Assembly: GCA_030651695.1 (NCBI GenBank)
Contig: JAUSCD010000029.1
Span: 62,001-126,000 of the forward strand
Direction of reading: 5' to 3'
Length of the DNA stretch: 64,000 bases
Origin: Pseudohongiella sp.
Lineage (GTDB): Bacteria > Pseudomonadota > Gammaproteobacteria > Pseudomonadales > Pseudohongiellaceae
This document shows positions 18,446-27,685 of this stretch, piece by piece (position 1 is the stretch's first letter; every line of letters begins with the position of its first letter). The notes below the pieces were generated by a model. That model saw nothing but the letters and a program-made list of their open reading frames with translations, was not told where the DNA came from and did no database searches. The position numbers and the translations under genes were made by a program.

Positions 18446-18690
18446 ATCAAGAATAAGCAGGTGTCAAAGCGGCCTGCTTACTGCAAGAATAAGCCAAAGC
18501 CAGCCCGGGAGGGAGGCGAACCCGACAGAGGGTCGATAAGTTGCGCAGCAACTTACAACGAGCGCGTGAGCGCGAAGCCCGCAGGGTCAAACAGCCGCGA
18601 AGGCTGTTTGATTAATCCCTCCCTCACCGCCAATCAAGAATAAGCAGGTGTCAAAGCGGCCTGCTTACTGCAAGAATAAGCCAAAGCCAG
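18427..18690 (+). repeat. rtT-like tandem repeat containing the tRNA-Ser 3' end
   Basis: A 77-bp sequence occurs twice without mismatch, at 18427-18503 and 18614-18690. The first copy starts inside tRNA-Ser, so each copy carries its last 19 bases including CCA plus 58 bases of downstream sequence. The repeat period is 187 bp. The 110 bp between the copies hold three short hairpins, for example AAGTTGC/GCAACTT and AAACAGCC/GGCTGTTT. The layout closely resembles the E. coli tyrT locus, where roughly 180-bp repeats each carry 19 bases of the tRNA-Tyr 3' end and yield rtT RNA. A translated frame across the repeat (18461-18643) looks non-coding. Confidence 0.85.
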
Positions 18691-18806
18691 TTTGATATTC
18701 CTTCCTCTCTACCTGTTACAGCCTGTTTTAACAGCCATTCCTAAATAAATGGTCTTGTTGTAGTATCGATTGCGTCAGTCAATCAATAATTACAAGAGAT
18801 CCGACC
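18691..18806. other. Upstream region of the first PQQ dehydrogenase gene
   Basis: This AT-rich stretch separates the tRNA-Ser repeat from the PQQ dehydrogenase gene. AAGAGAT lies just before the start codon at 18807. I see no convincing promoter hexamers and no gene. Confidence 0.4.
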
Positions 18807-20702
18807 ATGCAACTGCCTAAATCCATTGCGATTTCGCTTGCCGCCATCAGCTTGAGTTTAAGTTCGTTCAGCGCCGCCAACGACTGGGTTCATTACGGCT
18901 CCGATCTGGCATCAACCAAATACGCCCCCTTCGATCAGATTGACCACACTAATGTGGCAAATCTGCAACAGGCGTGGTCGTGGGCATCTCCTGACAATGC
19001 TACGGTCGCGGCCAATCATGCCGCTGAAAATTTCCGGGCTACCCCGGGTGCGTTTAAATCTACGCCGATTGCGATTAAGGGTGTGCTTTATATCAGTACC
19101 TCGTTTGGGCGGGTTGCCGCCATTGACGGCATCAGCGGGCAGGAACTATGGGTCTTTGATACTGATTCGTGGCAGGCAGGTCGGCCTGCCAATCTGGGTT
19201 ACAACCATCGCGGCGTCAGCTACTGGACCAACGGCACCGACGAGCGTATCGTCATGCTTTCCAACGATGCCTGGATGTGGTCCATAGACGCAAAAACCGG
19301 GAAGTTGGATACAAGTTTTGGGGATGGCGGGAAAGTCGATCTTGCCCAGGGCCTTGGACGAGAAATCAACAGGCAGGCGTACACCATGATCGCCGCACCG
19401 CTGATTTACGATAACCTGGTGATTGTAGGTTCATCAATTCACGACGGACCTCAATTCCAGGAAGCGCCACCCGGTCATGTGCGTGCCTACGACGTCACCA
19501 GCGGTGAGCAAGTCTGGATATTTCATACCATCGCCCAGCCCGGTGAGTTTGGACATGAGACCTGGGAAAACGACTCCTGGCAAAAAGTCGGCAACACCAA
19601 TGTCTGGACACAGATGAGTGCCGATATGGAATTGGGTCTGGTTTATCTGCCTGTCGGGACACCCACAAATGATTGGTACGGCGGTCACCGTCCGGGTGAT
19701 AACCTTTACGCAGAATCTCTTGTGGCAGTCAATGCCCGCACCGGGGTGCCAGTCTGGCATTTTCAGGCTGTCAAACACGGACTCTGGGACTACGATATGC
19801 CGGCTGCCCCCAACCTGATTGACATCAATGTAGACGGGCGCCAGATAAAAGCTCTGGCACAGATATCCAAGCAGGGTTTTGTGTACGTACTGGACCGGGC
19901 AACCGGAGAGCCGGTCTGGCCGATCGAAGATCGCCCGGTGCCGCCATCGACTGTGCCCGGTGAGCGCGCGTCGCCTACTCAGCCGCATCCAACAAGGCCG
20001 GCCCCATTTGATCTGCAAGGTATCTCAGACGAAACTCTGGTCAATTACACACCGGAGATTCGTGCAGAAGCCTTGGCCAATATTGAGCGCTTTGACTATG
20101 GCCCTCTGTTTACGCCACCGTCATTGCGCGGCACCATCAATCTCCCTGGTTGGGCTGGCGGTGGTGGCTGGCAAGGCTCTGCGGTTGATCCTGAGACTGG
20201 CATGATCTATATCCCTTCAGCAACCTCCGAAATTGTTGTGCAACTGGTAGAGCCCGAGGCGGGTAGCTCTGACTTCAGTTACGTGCGTGGTGGCCTGACC
20301 TCCGTCAATGGTCCACAGGGTTTGCCATTAACCAAACCACCTTACGGTCGTCTGACCGCGATTGATCTGAATACCGGTGATCACAAATGGGTGGTTCCGC
20401 ATGGTGAAGGCATACGCCAGCGTATTATTGACCTCGGCATACTGGATCCGGGTCCCGTTGGTTCGACTTCCCGCACAGGCCCTGTGTTGACTAAAACCTT
20501 GTTGTTTATTGCCCAGCAGGATGGTCGCCGATCGGTGATGAGAGCGTTTGACAAAGAAACTGGAGCTGTTGTGCATGAAATTGATCTGCCGTCAGTGCCA
20601 AGTGCCACTCCCATGACTTATATGGCTGGCGGCAAACAATATATTGCCATCGCTCTGGGTGGTGCCACCGAGTCCAGCGTTGTCAGTTATGCCTTGCCAT
20701 GA
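18807..20702 (+). CDS. Periplasmic PQQ-dependent dehydrogenase, copy 1
   Basis: The 631-residue quinoprotein should oxidise a sugar, cyclitol or alcohol in the periplasm with pyrroloquinoline quinone. A Sec signal peptide covers residues 1-23 or so (cleavage near SFSA-AND). Propeller motifs of the glucose/quinate dehydrogenase type are visible: GGHRPGDNLYAESLVAV and HFQAVKHGLWDYDMPAAPNL near 300-330, LPGWAGGGGWQGSAVDPETG near 450, and TPMTYMAGGKQYIAIALGG at the end. There is no cysteine at all, so the vicinal disulfide of methanol/ethanol dehydrogenases is absent. The five N-terminal membrane helices of E. coli Gcd are absent too. The substrate is unknown. Confidence 0.85.
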   Translation: MQLPKSIAISLAAISLSLSSFSAANDWVHYGSDLASTKYAPFDQIDHTNVANLQQAWSWASPDNATVAANHAAENFRATPGAFKSTPIAIKGVLYISTSFGRVAAIDGISGQELWVFDTDSWQAGRPANLGYNHRGVSYWTNGTDERIVMLSNDAWMWSIDAKTGKLDTSFGDGGKVDLAQGLGREINRQAYTMIAAPLIYDNLVIVGSSIHDGPQFQEAPPGHVRAYDVTSGEQVWIFHTIAQPGEFGHETWENDSWQKVGNTNVWTQMSADMELGLVYLPVGTPTNDWYGGHRPGDNLYAESLVAVNARTGVPVWHFQAVKHGLWDYDMPAAPNLIDINVDGRQIKALAQISKQGFVYVLDRATGEPVWPIEDRPVPPSTVPGERASPTQPHPTRPAPFDLQGISDETLVNYTPEIRAEALANIERFDYGPLFTPPSLRGTINLPGWAGGGGWQGSAVDPETGMIYIPSATSEIVVQLVEPEAGSSDFSYVRGGLTSVNGPQGLPLTKPPYGRLTAIDLNTGDHKWVVPHGEGIRQRIIDLGILDPGPVGSTSRTGPVLTKTLLFIAQQDGRRSVMRAFDKETGAVVHEIDLPSVPSATPMTYMAGGKQYIAIALGGATESSVVSYALP

Positions 20703-20709
20703 GTTTCTG

Positions 20710-22626
20710 ATGCGCTGGCCCAAATTGGCAATGCTGTCGCTCGTGGCAGCTGGCAGTTGTCTGGCGGGTAACCTGGCAGCACAGCCGCAAACGGAGGCAA
20801 ATGACTCTGCAGTCGAGTGGCGCACATACGGCAGCGATCTGGCCTCCAGCAAGTACGTGCCGCTGGATCAGATCAATGCTGGTAATGTCGCCGGGCTTCA
20901 GATTCTCTGGTCGTGGCAGACGCCGGACAACGCCGTTTTCCGTGATGATGACCGCGCCAGTGCAGGTGAGTATAAATCCACTCCAATTATGGTTAACGGC
21001 ACGCTCTACGTCAGCACATCTCTGGGTATGGTCGCCGCAGTTGACGCTTTCACCGGCGCAGAGATTTGGGTATTTGATACCGGTTCCTGGCAACGAGGCA
21101 GGCATCCCAATTTTAATAATAATCACCGGGGCGTTTCCTGGTGGGATGACGGCGGCGATGGCCGCATATTGATGGCTGCCAATGACGGTGTGCTCTGGTC
21201 GTTAAACGCGAGAACCGGGCTACCTGATCCTGTGTTCGGTGTGGATGGCGCAGTAGACCTGAAACTCGGATTGGGGCGGGATACGGAAATCGGTCAATAT
21301 GGCGCCATTTCGCCGCCTACGGTGATAAACGATGTCATTGTAGTAGGCTCTTCTATCAGTGATGGGCCGCGCTTTCAGAACCAGTTACCGCCCGGACATG
21401 TGCGGGGTTACGACGCACGCACCGGCGAGCAGAAGTGGATTTTCCACACCATTCCCCAAGGCGGGCAACAGGGTAGCGAAACCTGGGAAAATGAGTCCTG
21501 GCGCACAGCTGGTGCAACCAACGTGTGGACCAGCATGAGCGCTGATGCAGAGACCGGTTATGTTTATCTGCCCACCAGTACGCCCAACAATGACTGGTAT
21601 GGCGCACACCGCCCCGGCGACAATCTTTATGCCGAAAGTCTGGTTTGTCTGGATGCCGCAACAGGTGAAATAGTCTGGCATTTCCAGATGGTGCACCACG
21701 GTCTGTGGGACTATGACTTGCCGGCGGCGCCTAATCTGCTGGATATCACTGTGGATGGTCGTGACATCAAGGCCGTTGCTCAGGTGAGCAAACAGGGCTT
21801 TGTTTATGTTTTTGATCGGCTGACTGGCGAGCCAGTCTGGCCCATCGAAGAGCGCCCGGTGCCTCAGTCTACTGTCCCGGGTGAAAGAACGTCGCCAACT
21901 CAGCCCTTTCCGACAAAACCAGCGCCATTTGAACCTCAGGGTATTTCGGACGCTACTTTGATCGATTTCACACCGGAACTGCGTGCAGACGCGTTGTCGC
22001 TGATCAGTGAAATCGACTACGGCCCTTTGTTTACACCCCCCAGCGAGCGCGGTGTTATTATTTTCCCGGGTTACAGTGGTGGTGCGACCTGGACTGGCGC
22101 TGCTGTTGATCCGGATACGGGTGTTATGTACATTCCGTCGTTCTCAGCGCCCAGATTTGTGCGATTGCGCAAACCGGAAGCGGGGGAGTCTGACTTCGGG
22201 TATCTGCGTGACAACAGCTTTTCAGTGAATGGTCCGCAAGGTCTGCCCTTGATCAAGCCACCTTATGCAAGAATCACCGCCATTAACCTCAATTCCGGCG
22301 AGCACGTGTGGATGGTGCCACACGGCGAAGGCATTCGACAGCGGCTGATCAATATGGGCATTGATGATCCCGGCCCGGTAGGCAGTTTTGGTCGCAATGG
22401 GCCATTACTGACAAGATCATTGCTGTTTGTTGCACAGTTGGATGAGATTCGCCCTGTGATGCGTGCCTATGACAAACAAACCGGTGAAGTGCTGAGCGAA
22501 TTGAACCTGCCATTACCACCCATGGGTACGCCAATGAGTTATATGCTGTATGGCAAACAGTTTATTGTTGTCGCAGCAGGTGCAGGTCCGGACACAAGAT
22601 TACTTGCGCTGGGTCTGCCGGATTAG
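20710..22626 (+). CDS. Periplasmic PQQ-dependent dehydrogenase, copy 2 (tandem paralogue)
   Basis: This 638-residue protein is clearly homologous to the preceding one along its whole length (shared AHRPGDNLYAESLV, LWDYDLPAAPNLLDI, FTPPSERG, GPQGLPLIKPPYAR). The signal peptide is MRWPKLAMLSLVAAGSCLAG, continuing NLAAQ. I choose ATG 20710, seven bases after the upstream stop; an ATG at 20689 would overlap the first gene and add seven residues. The pair arose by duplication and probably forms one operon. Differences around the active-site entry suggest different substrates, which is inference. No cytochrome c or pqq biosynthesis gene is adjacent. Confidence 0.85.
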   Translation: MRWPKLAMLSLVAAGSCLAGNLAAQPQTEANDSAVEWRTYGSDLASSKYVPLDQINAGNVAGLQILWSWQTPDNAVFRDDDRASAGEYKSTPIMVNGTLYVSTSLGMVAAVDAFTGAEIWVFDTGSWQRGRHPNFNNNHRGVSWWDDGGDGRILMAANDGVLWSLNARTGLPDPVFGVDGAVDLKLGLGRDTEIGQYGAISPPTVINDVIVVGSSISDGPRFQNQLPPGHVRGYDARTGEQKWIFHTIPQGGQQGSETWENESWRTAGATNVWTSMSADAETGYVYLPTSTPNNDWYGAHRPGDNLYAESLVCLDAATGEIVWHFQMVHHGLWDYDLPAAPNLLDITVDGRDIKAVAQVSKQGFVYVFDRLTGEPVWPIEERPVPQSTVPGERTSPTQPFPTKPAPFEPQGISDATLIDFTPELRADALSLISEIDYGPLFTPPSERGVIIFPGYSGGATWTGAAVDPDTGVMYIPSFSAPRFVRLRKPEAGESDFGYLRDNSFSVNGPQGLPLIKPPYARITAINLNSGEHVWMVPHGEGIRQRLINMGIDDPGPVGSFGRNGPLLTRSLLFVAQLDEIRPVMRAYDKQTGEVLSELNLPLPPMGTPMSYMLYGKQFIVVAAGAGPDTRLLALGLPD

Positions 22627-22718
22627 ATTCCGGCGCTTGCGTCACGGAGGCATTTTCATGATAATGCCGGCCCTGACTTCAACGCGGTTTTCTGACCGTC
22701 TGAAAAGTCTGGCTTTAT

Positions 22719-22834
<116 letters not shown>

Positions 22835-22957
22835 ATCTTGCATTGCCCCGTTCTCTTTTTAATCGCACTCAAGTCACTTCTGTTGCTGAGTCGGTTATTG
22901 CAATACAATACCCGCTTGATCAATCGACTTAATCAGGTTCGGAGCGTTGTACGACGC

Positions 22958-24679
22958 ATGACATATCAGGTTCTGGCCCGCAAATGGCGGCCGACAAATT
23001 TCAGCGAGATGGCAGGGCAGGCGCATGTGCTGCAAACCCTTACCCATGCGTTGGAGCAACAGCGTCTGCATCATGCATACCTGTTTACCGGTACCCGCGG
23101 AGTTGGCAAGACGACTGTCGCCAGAATTCTTGCGCGTTGCCTCAATTGTGAACAGGGAATAACGGCCACACCATGCGGCAAGTGTGATGCCTGTCGTGAA
23201 ATTACCGAAGGGCGTTTTATCGATCTTATCGAAGTGGATGCGGCCTCACGCACCCGGGTAGAAGACACCCGCGAGCTGCTTGAAAACGTGCAATATGCCC
23301 CAGCGCGTGGTCGTTTTAAGGTGTACCTGATAGACGAGGTGCACATGCTGTCCACTCATAGTTTCAATGCTTTGCTGAAAACGCTGGAAGAACCGCCTTC
23401 ACACGTAAAATTTCTGTTGGCAACAACTGATCCTCAAAAGTTGCCGGTGACAGTGCTGTCGCGATGTCTGCAATTCCATCTGAAGAATCTGGCGCCGCAG
23501 CAGATAGTGACTTATTTACAGTCGGTGCTGACTGCAGAGTTGATTGAATTTGAGGAGGCTGCACTGTGGCATCTTGCCAGAGCGGCTTCAGGAAGCATGC
23601 GGGACGCATTGACGCTGTTGGATCAGAGTATTTCGTTTGGTGCAGGTAAAGTCCATGCATCGGCTGTCAGCAGTTTGCTCGGGACGCCGGATTTTGCACT
23701 GATTTTCCTGTTGATCGAAGCGCTTGCCAACCGAAGTGGCGCAGACATTATTCAGGGTGTGCGGGACGCAGCTGAAAACAACCCTGATTATCATCGTTTG
23801 CTAGAGCAGATGTTAAGTGTATTCCATCGCATTGCGATTGCTCAGATGTTGCCCGACGCGGTTGATAACAGCGAAGGTGACCGGGACAAAGTGATTGCCC
23901 AGGCCGCAGCACTGAGCGCAGAAGACGTACAGCTCTACTATCAGATTTGCCAGCAAACCTTACAGGAAATGTCTGTCAGTCAGGACAAACGCATCAGCTT
24001 TGAAATGGGCCTGCTGCGTATGCTGGCATTCAGTCCGGATGTATTTCTCGCTGACAGCTCGGATGTAACCGAAAAAAAAAAGCCTGAACTGACACAGGCC
24101 AACCCCCTGATTTCCTCTGCTGTAACGCCCGAAGCCGAACCCGAACCCGAACCCGAACCCGAATCGCAGACAGATGCTGTTGTCGCGCCTGAACGGGCAG
24201 AAGTGACAACAGAGCAATCGGCAACGGTAGAGTCATTCGCTGCGGCAGCCTTGCCGGACATGCCTGATACTACGCCTTCCCTTGTGCCAGATAGCAATAA
24301 TGACTGGTACAGAATTGTCTCATCCTGCGGACTGGCAGGAATCAGTGGGAATATTTTGTGGAATTGTGTTGTAGATTCTGTAGAGCTGGATAACTACCGA
24401 TTGATTCTCGATGAATCCCAGAGTGCGTTGTTCAGCCCGGATCATCAGCAGGCAATAGCGGGTGCGCTCAGCGAGCATTGCGGACGGTCAGTCAGAGTGG
24501 AAATACGAGTAGCATCTGTATCGGAAGAAACTCCGGCGGCCCGACGGCGTCGTGAAAAATCAGAGGCCATCGCCGCAATCCACAAGAATTTTTATGATGA
24601 CGCAGGTGTCAACGCGCTACTGAAAGTCTTTGATGCCAGAATTGAACAGGATTCGTTGGAAATAGTACAAAGGAGTTAA
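22958..24679 (+). CDS. dnaX: DNA polymerase III subunits tau and gamma
   Basis: DnaX is the clamp-loader ATPase; tau also tethers polymerase cores and the helicase. The 573-residue frame starts at ATG 22958 (MTYQVLARKWRP), matching the family, although the frame is open further upstream. Walker A GTRGVGKTT (near 45), the zinc module CLNCEQG..CGKCDAC, the DEXX-type LIDEVHMLS and the sensor LLATTDPQKLP are present. After the AAA+ core comes an acidic EPEPEPEP linker and a tau-specific C-terminal domain. An A10 run at 24072-24081 after codon 371 gives immediate stops in both other frames, so a shorter gamma form is likely. Confidence 0.95.
   Translation: MTYQVLARKWRPTNFSEMAGQAHVLQTLTHALEQQRLHHAYLFTGTRGVGKTTVARILARCLNCEQGITATPCGKCDACREITEGRFIDLIEVDAASRTRVEDTRELLENVQYAPARGRFKVYLIDEVHMLSTHSFNALLKTLEEPPSHVKFLLATTDPQKLPVTVLSRCLQFHLKNLAPQQIVTYLQSVLTAELIEFEEAALWHLARAASGSMRDALTLLDQSISFGAGKVHASAVSSLLGTPDFALIFLLIEALANRSGADIIQGVRDAAENNPDYHRLLEQMLSVFHRIAIAQMLPDAVDNSEGDRDKVIAQAAALSAEDVQLYYQICQQTLQEMSVSQDKRISFEMGLLRMLAFSPDVFLADSSDVTEKKKPELTQANPLISSAVTPEAEPEPEPEPESQTDAVVAPERAEVTTEQSATVESFAAAALPDMPDTTPSLVPDSNNDWYRIVSSCGLAGISGNILWNCVVDSVELDNYRLILDESQSALFSPDHQQAIAGALSEHCGRSVRVEIRVASVSEETPAARRRREKSEAIAAIHKNFYDDAGVNALLKVFDARIEQDSLEIVQRS
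24072..24099 (+). promoter_or_regulatory. Slippery A10 site for gamma/tau production in dnaX
   Basis: Ten A residues read as GAA AAA AAA AAG. A -1 shift gives K-A-stop (TGA at 24085-24087); a +1 shift stops at TGA 24090-24092. A short hairpin GCCTG/CAGGC (24082-24086 with 24095-24099) follows directly. E. coli uses ribosomal frameshifting and Thermus uses transcriptional slippage on an A-run at this position of dnaX. Confidence 0.75.
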
Positions 24680-24681
24680 AT

Positions 24682-25002
24682 ATGAACGATATGAGCGAAC
24701 TTCTTGCACAAGCCAAAAAAATGCAAGAGCAAATGAAAAAAGCCCAGGAAGATGCTGCAAAACGTACTGTAATTGGTGAGTCCGGCGCTGGTCTGGTTCG
24801 TATCGAGCTGGGTGGCCGATATGATGTCAGACGCCTGCAACTCAGTGACGATTTGATGAGTGAAGACAAAACAATTATCGAAGACCTTATCGCTGCCGCC
24901 TTTAATGATGCAGTGAAAAAACTTGATGATGGTAGTCGTGACACATTTAGCCAGATGGCGTCCGGGTTTAAATTGCCTGATGGATTCAAGTTTCCATTCT
25001 GA
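24682..25002 (+). CDS. ybaB: Nucleoid-associated protein YbaB/EbfC
   Basis: The 106-residue protein is a dimeric DNA-binding protein of the YbaB/EbfC family. The N-terminal helix MNDMSELLAQAKKMQEQMKK and the core VIGESGAGLVRIELGGRYDVRRLQLSDDLM (in two parts around residues 30-58) are typical. AAAGGAG precedes ATG 24682, three bases after dnaX. The order dnaX-ybaB-recR is conserved across proteobacteria. Confidence 0.95.
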   Translation: MNDMSELLAQAKKMQEQMKKAQEDAAKRTVIGESGAGLVRIELGGRYDVRRLQLSDDLMSEDKTIIEDLIAAAFNDAVKKLDDGSRDTFSQMASGFKLPDGFKFPF

Positions 25003-25022
25003 ACTGAAAATATTGAGAGACG

Positions 25023-25625
25023 ATGAACAGCCACTTACTTGACGAGCTCATCCAGTCATTGCGTTGCCTGCCGGGTGTAGGGCCGAAATCTGCCCAGCGT
25101 ATGGCTTTTTATCTACTGGAACGCAACCGTGCCGGGGCTGAGCGTTTGAGCAAGGCGGTGACCCAGGCGCTGGAACATATCGGACACTGCAGCGAGTGCC
25201 GGGCTTTCACCGAAGAACCTGTGTGCCGATTGTGTCGCAATACCACGCGTGACAGTCGGTTGCTGTGTGTCGTTGGTTCGCCAGCCGATATGATGGCGAT
25301 AGAACAGGCTGGCAGCTATCAGGGTTTATACTTTGTCCTTGCGGGTCATCTGTCACCGATTGACGGTATCGGGCCTCGGGAGATTGGTGTTGATGCGCTG
25401 GTATCGCTGCTTGAACGTCGCCAGGTCGAAGAGATAATTCTGGCGAATAATCCGACTGTTGAAGGCGAGGCGACGGCGTATTACATCGCCAGTCTTTTGC
25501 AGGATAAATCTGTTGTGATTTCCCGAATTGCTCATGGAGTCCCGGTTGGCGGTGAACTTGAGTTCGTTGACGGCGGTACGCTGAGTCATGCATTTAATGG
25601 CCGTCAAAGACTGCAGCGGAGCTGA
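25023..25625 (+). CDS. recR: Recombination mediator RecR
   Basis: RecR works with RecO and RecF to load RecA on gapped DNA. The 200-residue protein has the helix-hairpin-helix [20 protein letters not shown] near residue 14, the zinc finger [16 protein letters not shown] near 57, and the Toprim domain beginning [18 protein letters not shown] with [15 protein letters not shown]. It follows ybaB by 20 bases and precedes rnd by 3, in one operon. Confidence 0.96.
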   Translation: MNSHLLDELIQSLRCLPGVGPKSAQRMAFYLLERNRAGAERLSKAVTQALEHIGHCSECRAFTEEPVCRLCRNTTRDSRLLCVVGSPADMMAIEQAGSYQGLYFVLAGHLSPIDGIGPREIGVDALVSLLERRQVEEIILANNPTVEGEATAYYIASLLQDKSVVISRIAHGVPVGGELEFVDGGTLSHAFNGRQRLQRS

Positions 25626-25628
25626 ACG

Positions 25629-26783
25629 ATGAGCGTTGATCTCGAACTGGAACTTGTCAGTGACAACAGTAGATTGAATGAGCTGTGTATGCACTGGATG
25701 ACAAGGGAAATTATCGCGTTGGACACTGAGTTTATGCGCGTCAGCACTTTCTATCCAAAGGCCGGGCTGATTCAGGTAGGAGATCGGGGCAAAAACTACC
25801 TGCTTGATCCTCTGGCATTGACAGACTGGAGGTCCTTTCTGGCGGTATTGCAATGCCCGACTGTGACCAAGGTCCTGCATTCATGCTCGGAAGATCTTGT
25901 GCTGTTCTACAGCATATTCAAATGTATTCCATCGCCCTTGTTTGACACGCAGAGAGCCGCAGCATTTTTAGGGTACGGGTTCAGTATCAGCTATTTGAAT
26001 CTTGTGCTGAAGTTGCTCAACATCGTGCTGGAAAAAGGTGAAACCCGTTCTGATTGGTTGCAGCGCCCCTTGTCCGCCCAGCAGCTTAAATATGCCGCGC
26101 TGGACGTGGCTTATTTACCTGAAGTGCACCGATTGCTTAAGGCGCAATTGGAACAGAAATCTTTTCTTGAATTTTTCGAAGCTGATTGCGCCCGACTAAG
26201 TGACTCCACAATTCATGCAGAAAACGAGGCCGGGTGGCAGGATATCTATCTTTCTATGGGGGCGTCCTGGCGCCTTAACAGGCAACAGCTTGGTGCTCTG
26301 AAGCCCTTGTGCGTCTGGCGTGAACAGGTTGCAAGAGCAAGGGACAAACCAAGATCATGGATAGCACGTGACGCCGATCTGATGCAGTTGGTGGAGAAAA
26401 TGCCTGTAGATCGTCAGGCACTCACCCAATTGAAGGACATGAGCCGCAACCTGTATCAACAGGACGCTGAGCAGGTTCTGGAAATTATTGCGGGTAGTTC
26501 TCCGGTATCTCAACAGGATGCCGACCTGGTAGAAGGTCTGCCACTCACTCAGGCTCAGCGCGCACTATTAAAACGCTGCCAACAGCAAGTGGAGCAGGTG
26601 TCGGCGCAGACGGGTATAGCGGTGGAGTTATTGGCACGCAAAAAACTGCTTGTTCAACTGTTGCATCTGAACCCGCCGGGGGGCACACAGACAGCCCTGA
26701 AGTGGCCTGCTTCCATGGCGTCAACCTGGCAGAGAGTACTGTTGGTTGATGCCCTCACGGAAGTCCTCATTCATGGTAAATGA
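25629..26783 (+). CDS. rnd: Ribonuclease D
   Basis: RNase D is a 3'-5' exoribonuclease that trims tRNA precursors and other small stable RNAs. The 384-residue protein has DEDDy motifs: IALDTEFMRVSTFYPKAG (near residue 34), HSCSEDLVLF (near 84) and QLKYAALDVAYLPEVH (near 155), followed by HRDC-type helical repeats (REQVARARDKPRSWI near 235). It is in the recR operon, and its last bases overlap the next gene. Confidence 0.93.
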   Translation: MSVDLELELVSDNSRLNELCMHWMTREIIALDTEFMRVSTFYPKAGLIQVGDRGKNYLLDPLALTDWRSFLAVLQCPTVTKVLHSCSEDLVLFYSIFKCIPSPLFDTQRAAAFLGYGFSISYLNLVLKLLNIVLEKGETRSDWLQRPLSAQQLKYAALDVAYLPEVHRLLKAQLEQKSFLEFFEADCARLSDSTIHAENEAGWQDIYLSMGASWRLNRQQLGALKPLCVWREQVARARDKPRSWIARDADLMQLVEKMPVDRQALTQLKDMSRNLYQQDAEQVLEIIAGSSPVSQQDADLVEGLPLTQAQRALLKRCQQQVEQVSAQTGIAVELLARKKLLVQLLHLNPPGGTQTALKWPASMASTWQRVLLVDALTEVLIHGK

Positions 26784-27270
26784 CAACGCAGACAAGCTTG
26801 TGCGGGACAATTTCTGGGAGCTGCCGCTGGAGCAACTGACTCGCACCGAGTGGGAGCAACTGTGTGATGGTTGCGCCCGTTGCTGCCTCAAGAAACTACA
26901 GGATGACAATACACCTGCCGATGCCACAAAACAGACCGCGCCGGCAATACGCTTTACCCGGGTAGTCTGTCGTTATCTGAACCAGTCCAGATGTAGCTGC
27001 AAGGCTTATCAGGATCGTCAGATCAAGGTGCCGGATTGTCTGGTTCTGGATATGGAAAATCTGCCTCAATCGCTATACTGGATTCCGGACACCTGTGCTT
27101 ATAAACTCCGGTATCTGGGTAAGCCATTACCACAATGGCATCCATTGCTGACCGGAAGTCGTAGTGCAATGGAAGAACTGGGTATACCAGTTACCGGCCG
27201 TGTTCTGTCCGAGCAATATGTACACGACGACGGCCTTGAAGAGCATGTCATACGCTGGGTTAAGGCTTGA
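26773..27270 (+). CDS. ycgN: YcgN-type cysteine cluster protein (UPF0260)
   Basis: The 165-residue protein belongs to the YcgN/UPF0260 family with a putative metal-binding cysteine cluster: LCDGCARCCLKKL near residue 34, then VCRYLNQSRCSCKAY and VPDCL, and DTCAYKLRY. Such CxxCxxxCC patterns suggest zinc or iron binding; no activity is established. ATG 26773 lies inside the rnd end, eleven bases of overlap, with GGAAG upstream. The rnd-ycgN linkage is seen in pseudomonads. Confidence 0.88.
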   Translation: MVNDNADKLVRDNFWELPLEQLTRTEWEQLCDGCARCCLKKLQDDNTPADATKQTAPAIRFTRVVCRYLNQSRCSCKAYQDRQIKVPDCLVLDMENLPQSLYWIPDTCAYKLRYLGKPLPQWHPLLTGSRSAMEELGIPVTGRVLSEQYVHDDGLEEHVIRWVKA

Positions 27271-27304
27271 GTTTAAACGCTGAATTTCAAGGAAGCTGCC
27301 GCCA

Positions 27305-27652
27305 ATGGTAGGAATATATGGTTATCTGACAAGTTGGGCTGTTTATCTGACGGCCGGCACCATCTGTTATGTGCTTTTTTACAAGGCGACTGGCGTCATT
27401 CGTATCAAGGTAATTGCCAATATCCTGCGCGGCATCATGATTGCACTGATCTACACGCCCTGGTACGTCGCTGCCGATAAAGACCTGATGGCACCGGCTG
27501 TTATTGTGATCTTGCTGGATTTGATTACGGTAGGAGGCAATGCCTTTGTACGGGCATTGGTTCCGCTGACGTTGGCTCTGGTCGCCGCTGTCAGCATTCC
27601 CATTCTTATCAGCATTGGCAGACTCTTTTTCAGAGCCAGAGCTCACTCTTAA
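27305..27652 (+). CDS. Small multi-pass inner-membrane protein
   Basis: This 115-residue protein has about four hydrophobic segments: YLTSWAVYLTAGTICYVLFY, then ILRGIMIALIYTPWYVA, APAVIVILLDLITVGG, and LVPLTLALVAAVSIPILISIG. Charged residues are few. I do not recognise a functional family, but it sits between ycgN and the MoxR gene with short gaps. The ribosome site GGAAG lies about 13 bases before ATG 27305. Confidence 0.7.
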   Translation: MVGIYGYLTSWAVYLTAGTICYVLFYKATGVIRIKVIANILRGIMIALIYTPWYVAADKDLMAPAVIVILLDLITVGGNAFVRALVPLTLALVAAVSIPILISIGRLFFRARAHS

Positions 27653-27685
27653 TTTCGATTTACTACCACTTACAATGAGGTAAGC

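Noticed and set aside
18461-18643. 60-codon open frame over the tRNA-Ser repeat
   Set aside because: It spans the 3' tRNA repeat and hairpins, has no ribosome site and looks non-coding in composition.
24121-24170. Short GAACCC tandem repeat in dnaX
   Set aside because: It encodes the EPEPEP linker of tau; low-complexity linker and not a mobile or regulatory repeat.
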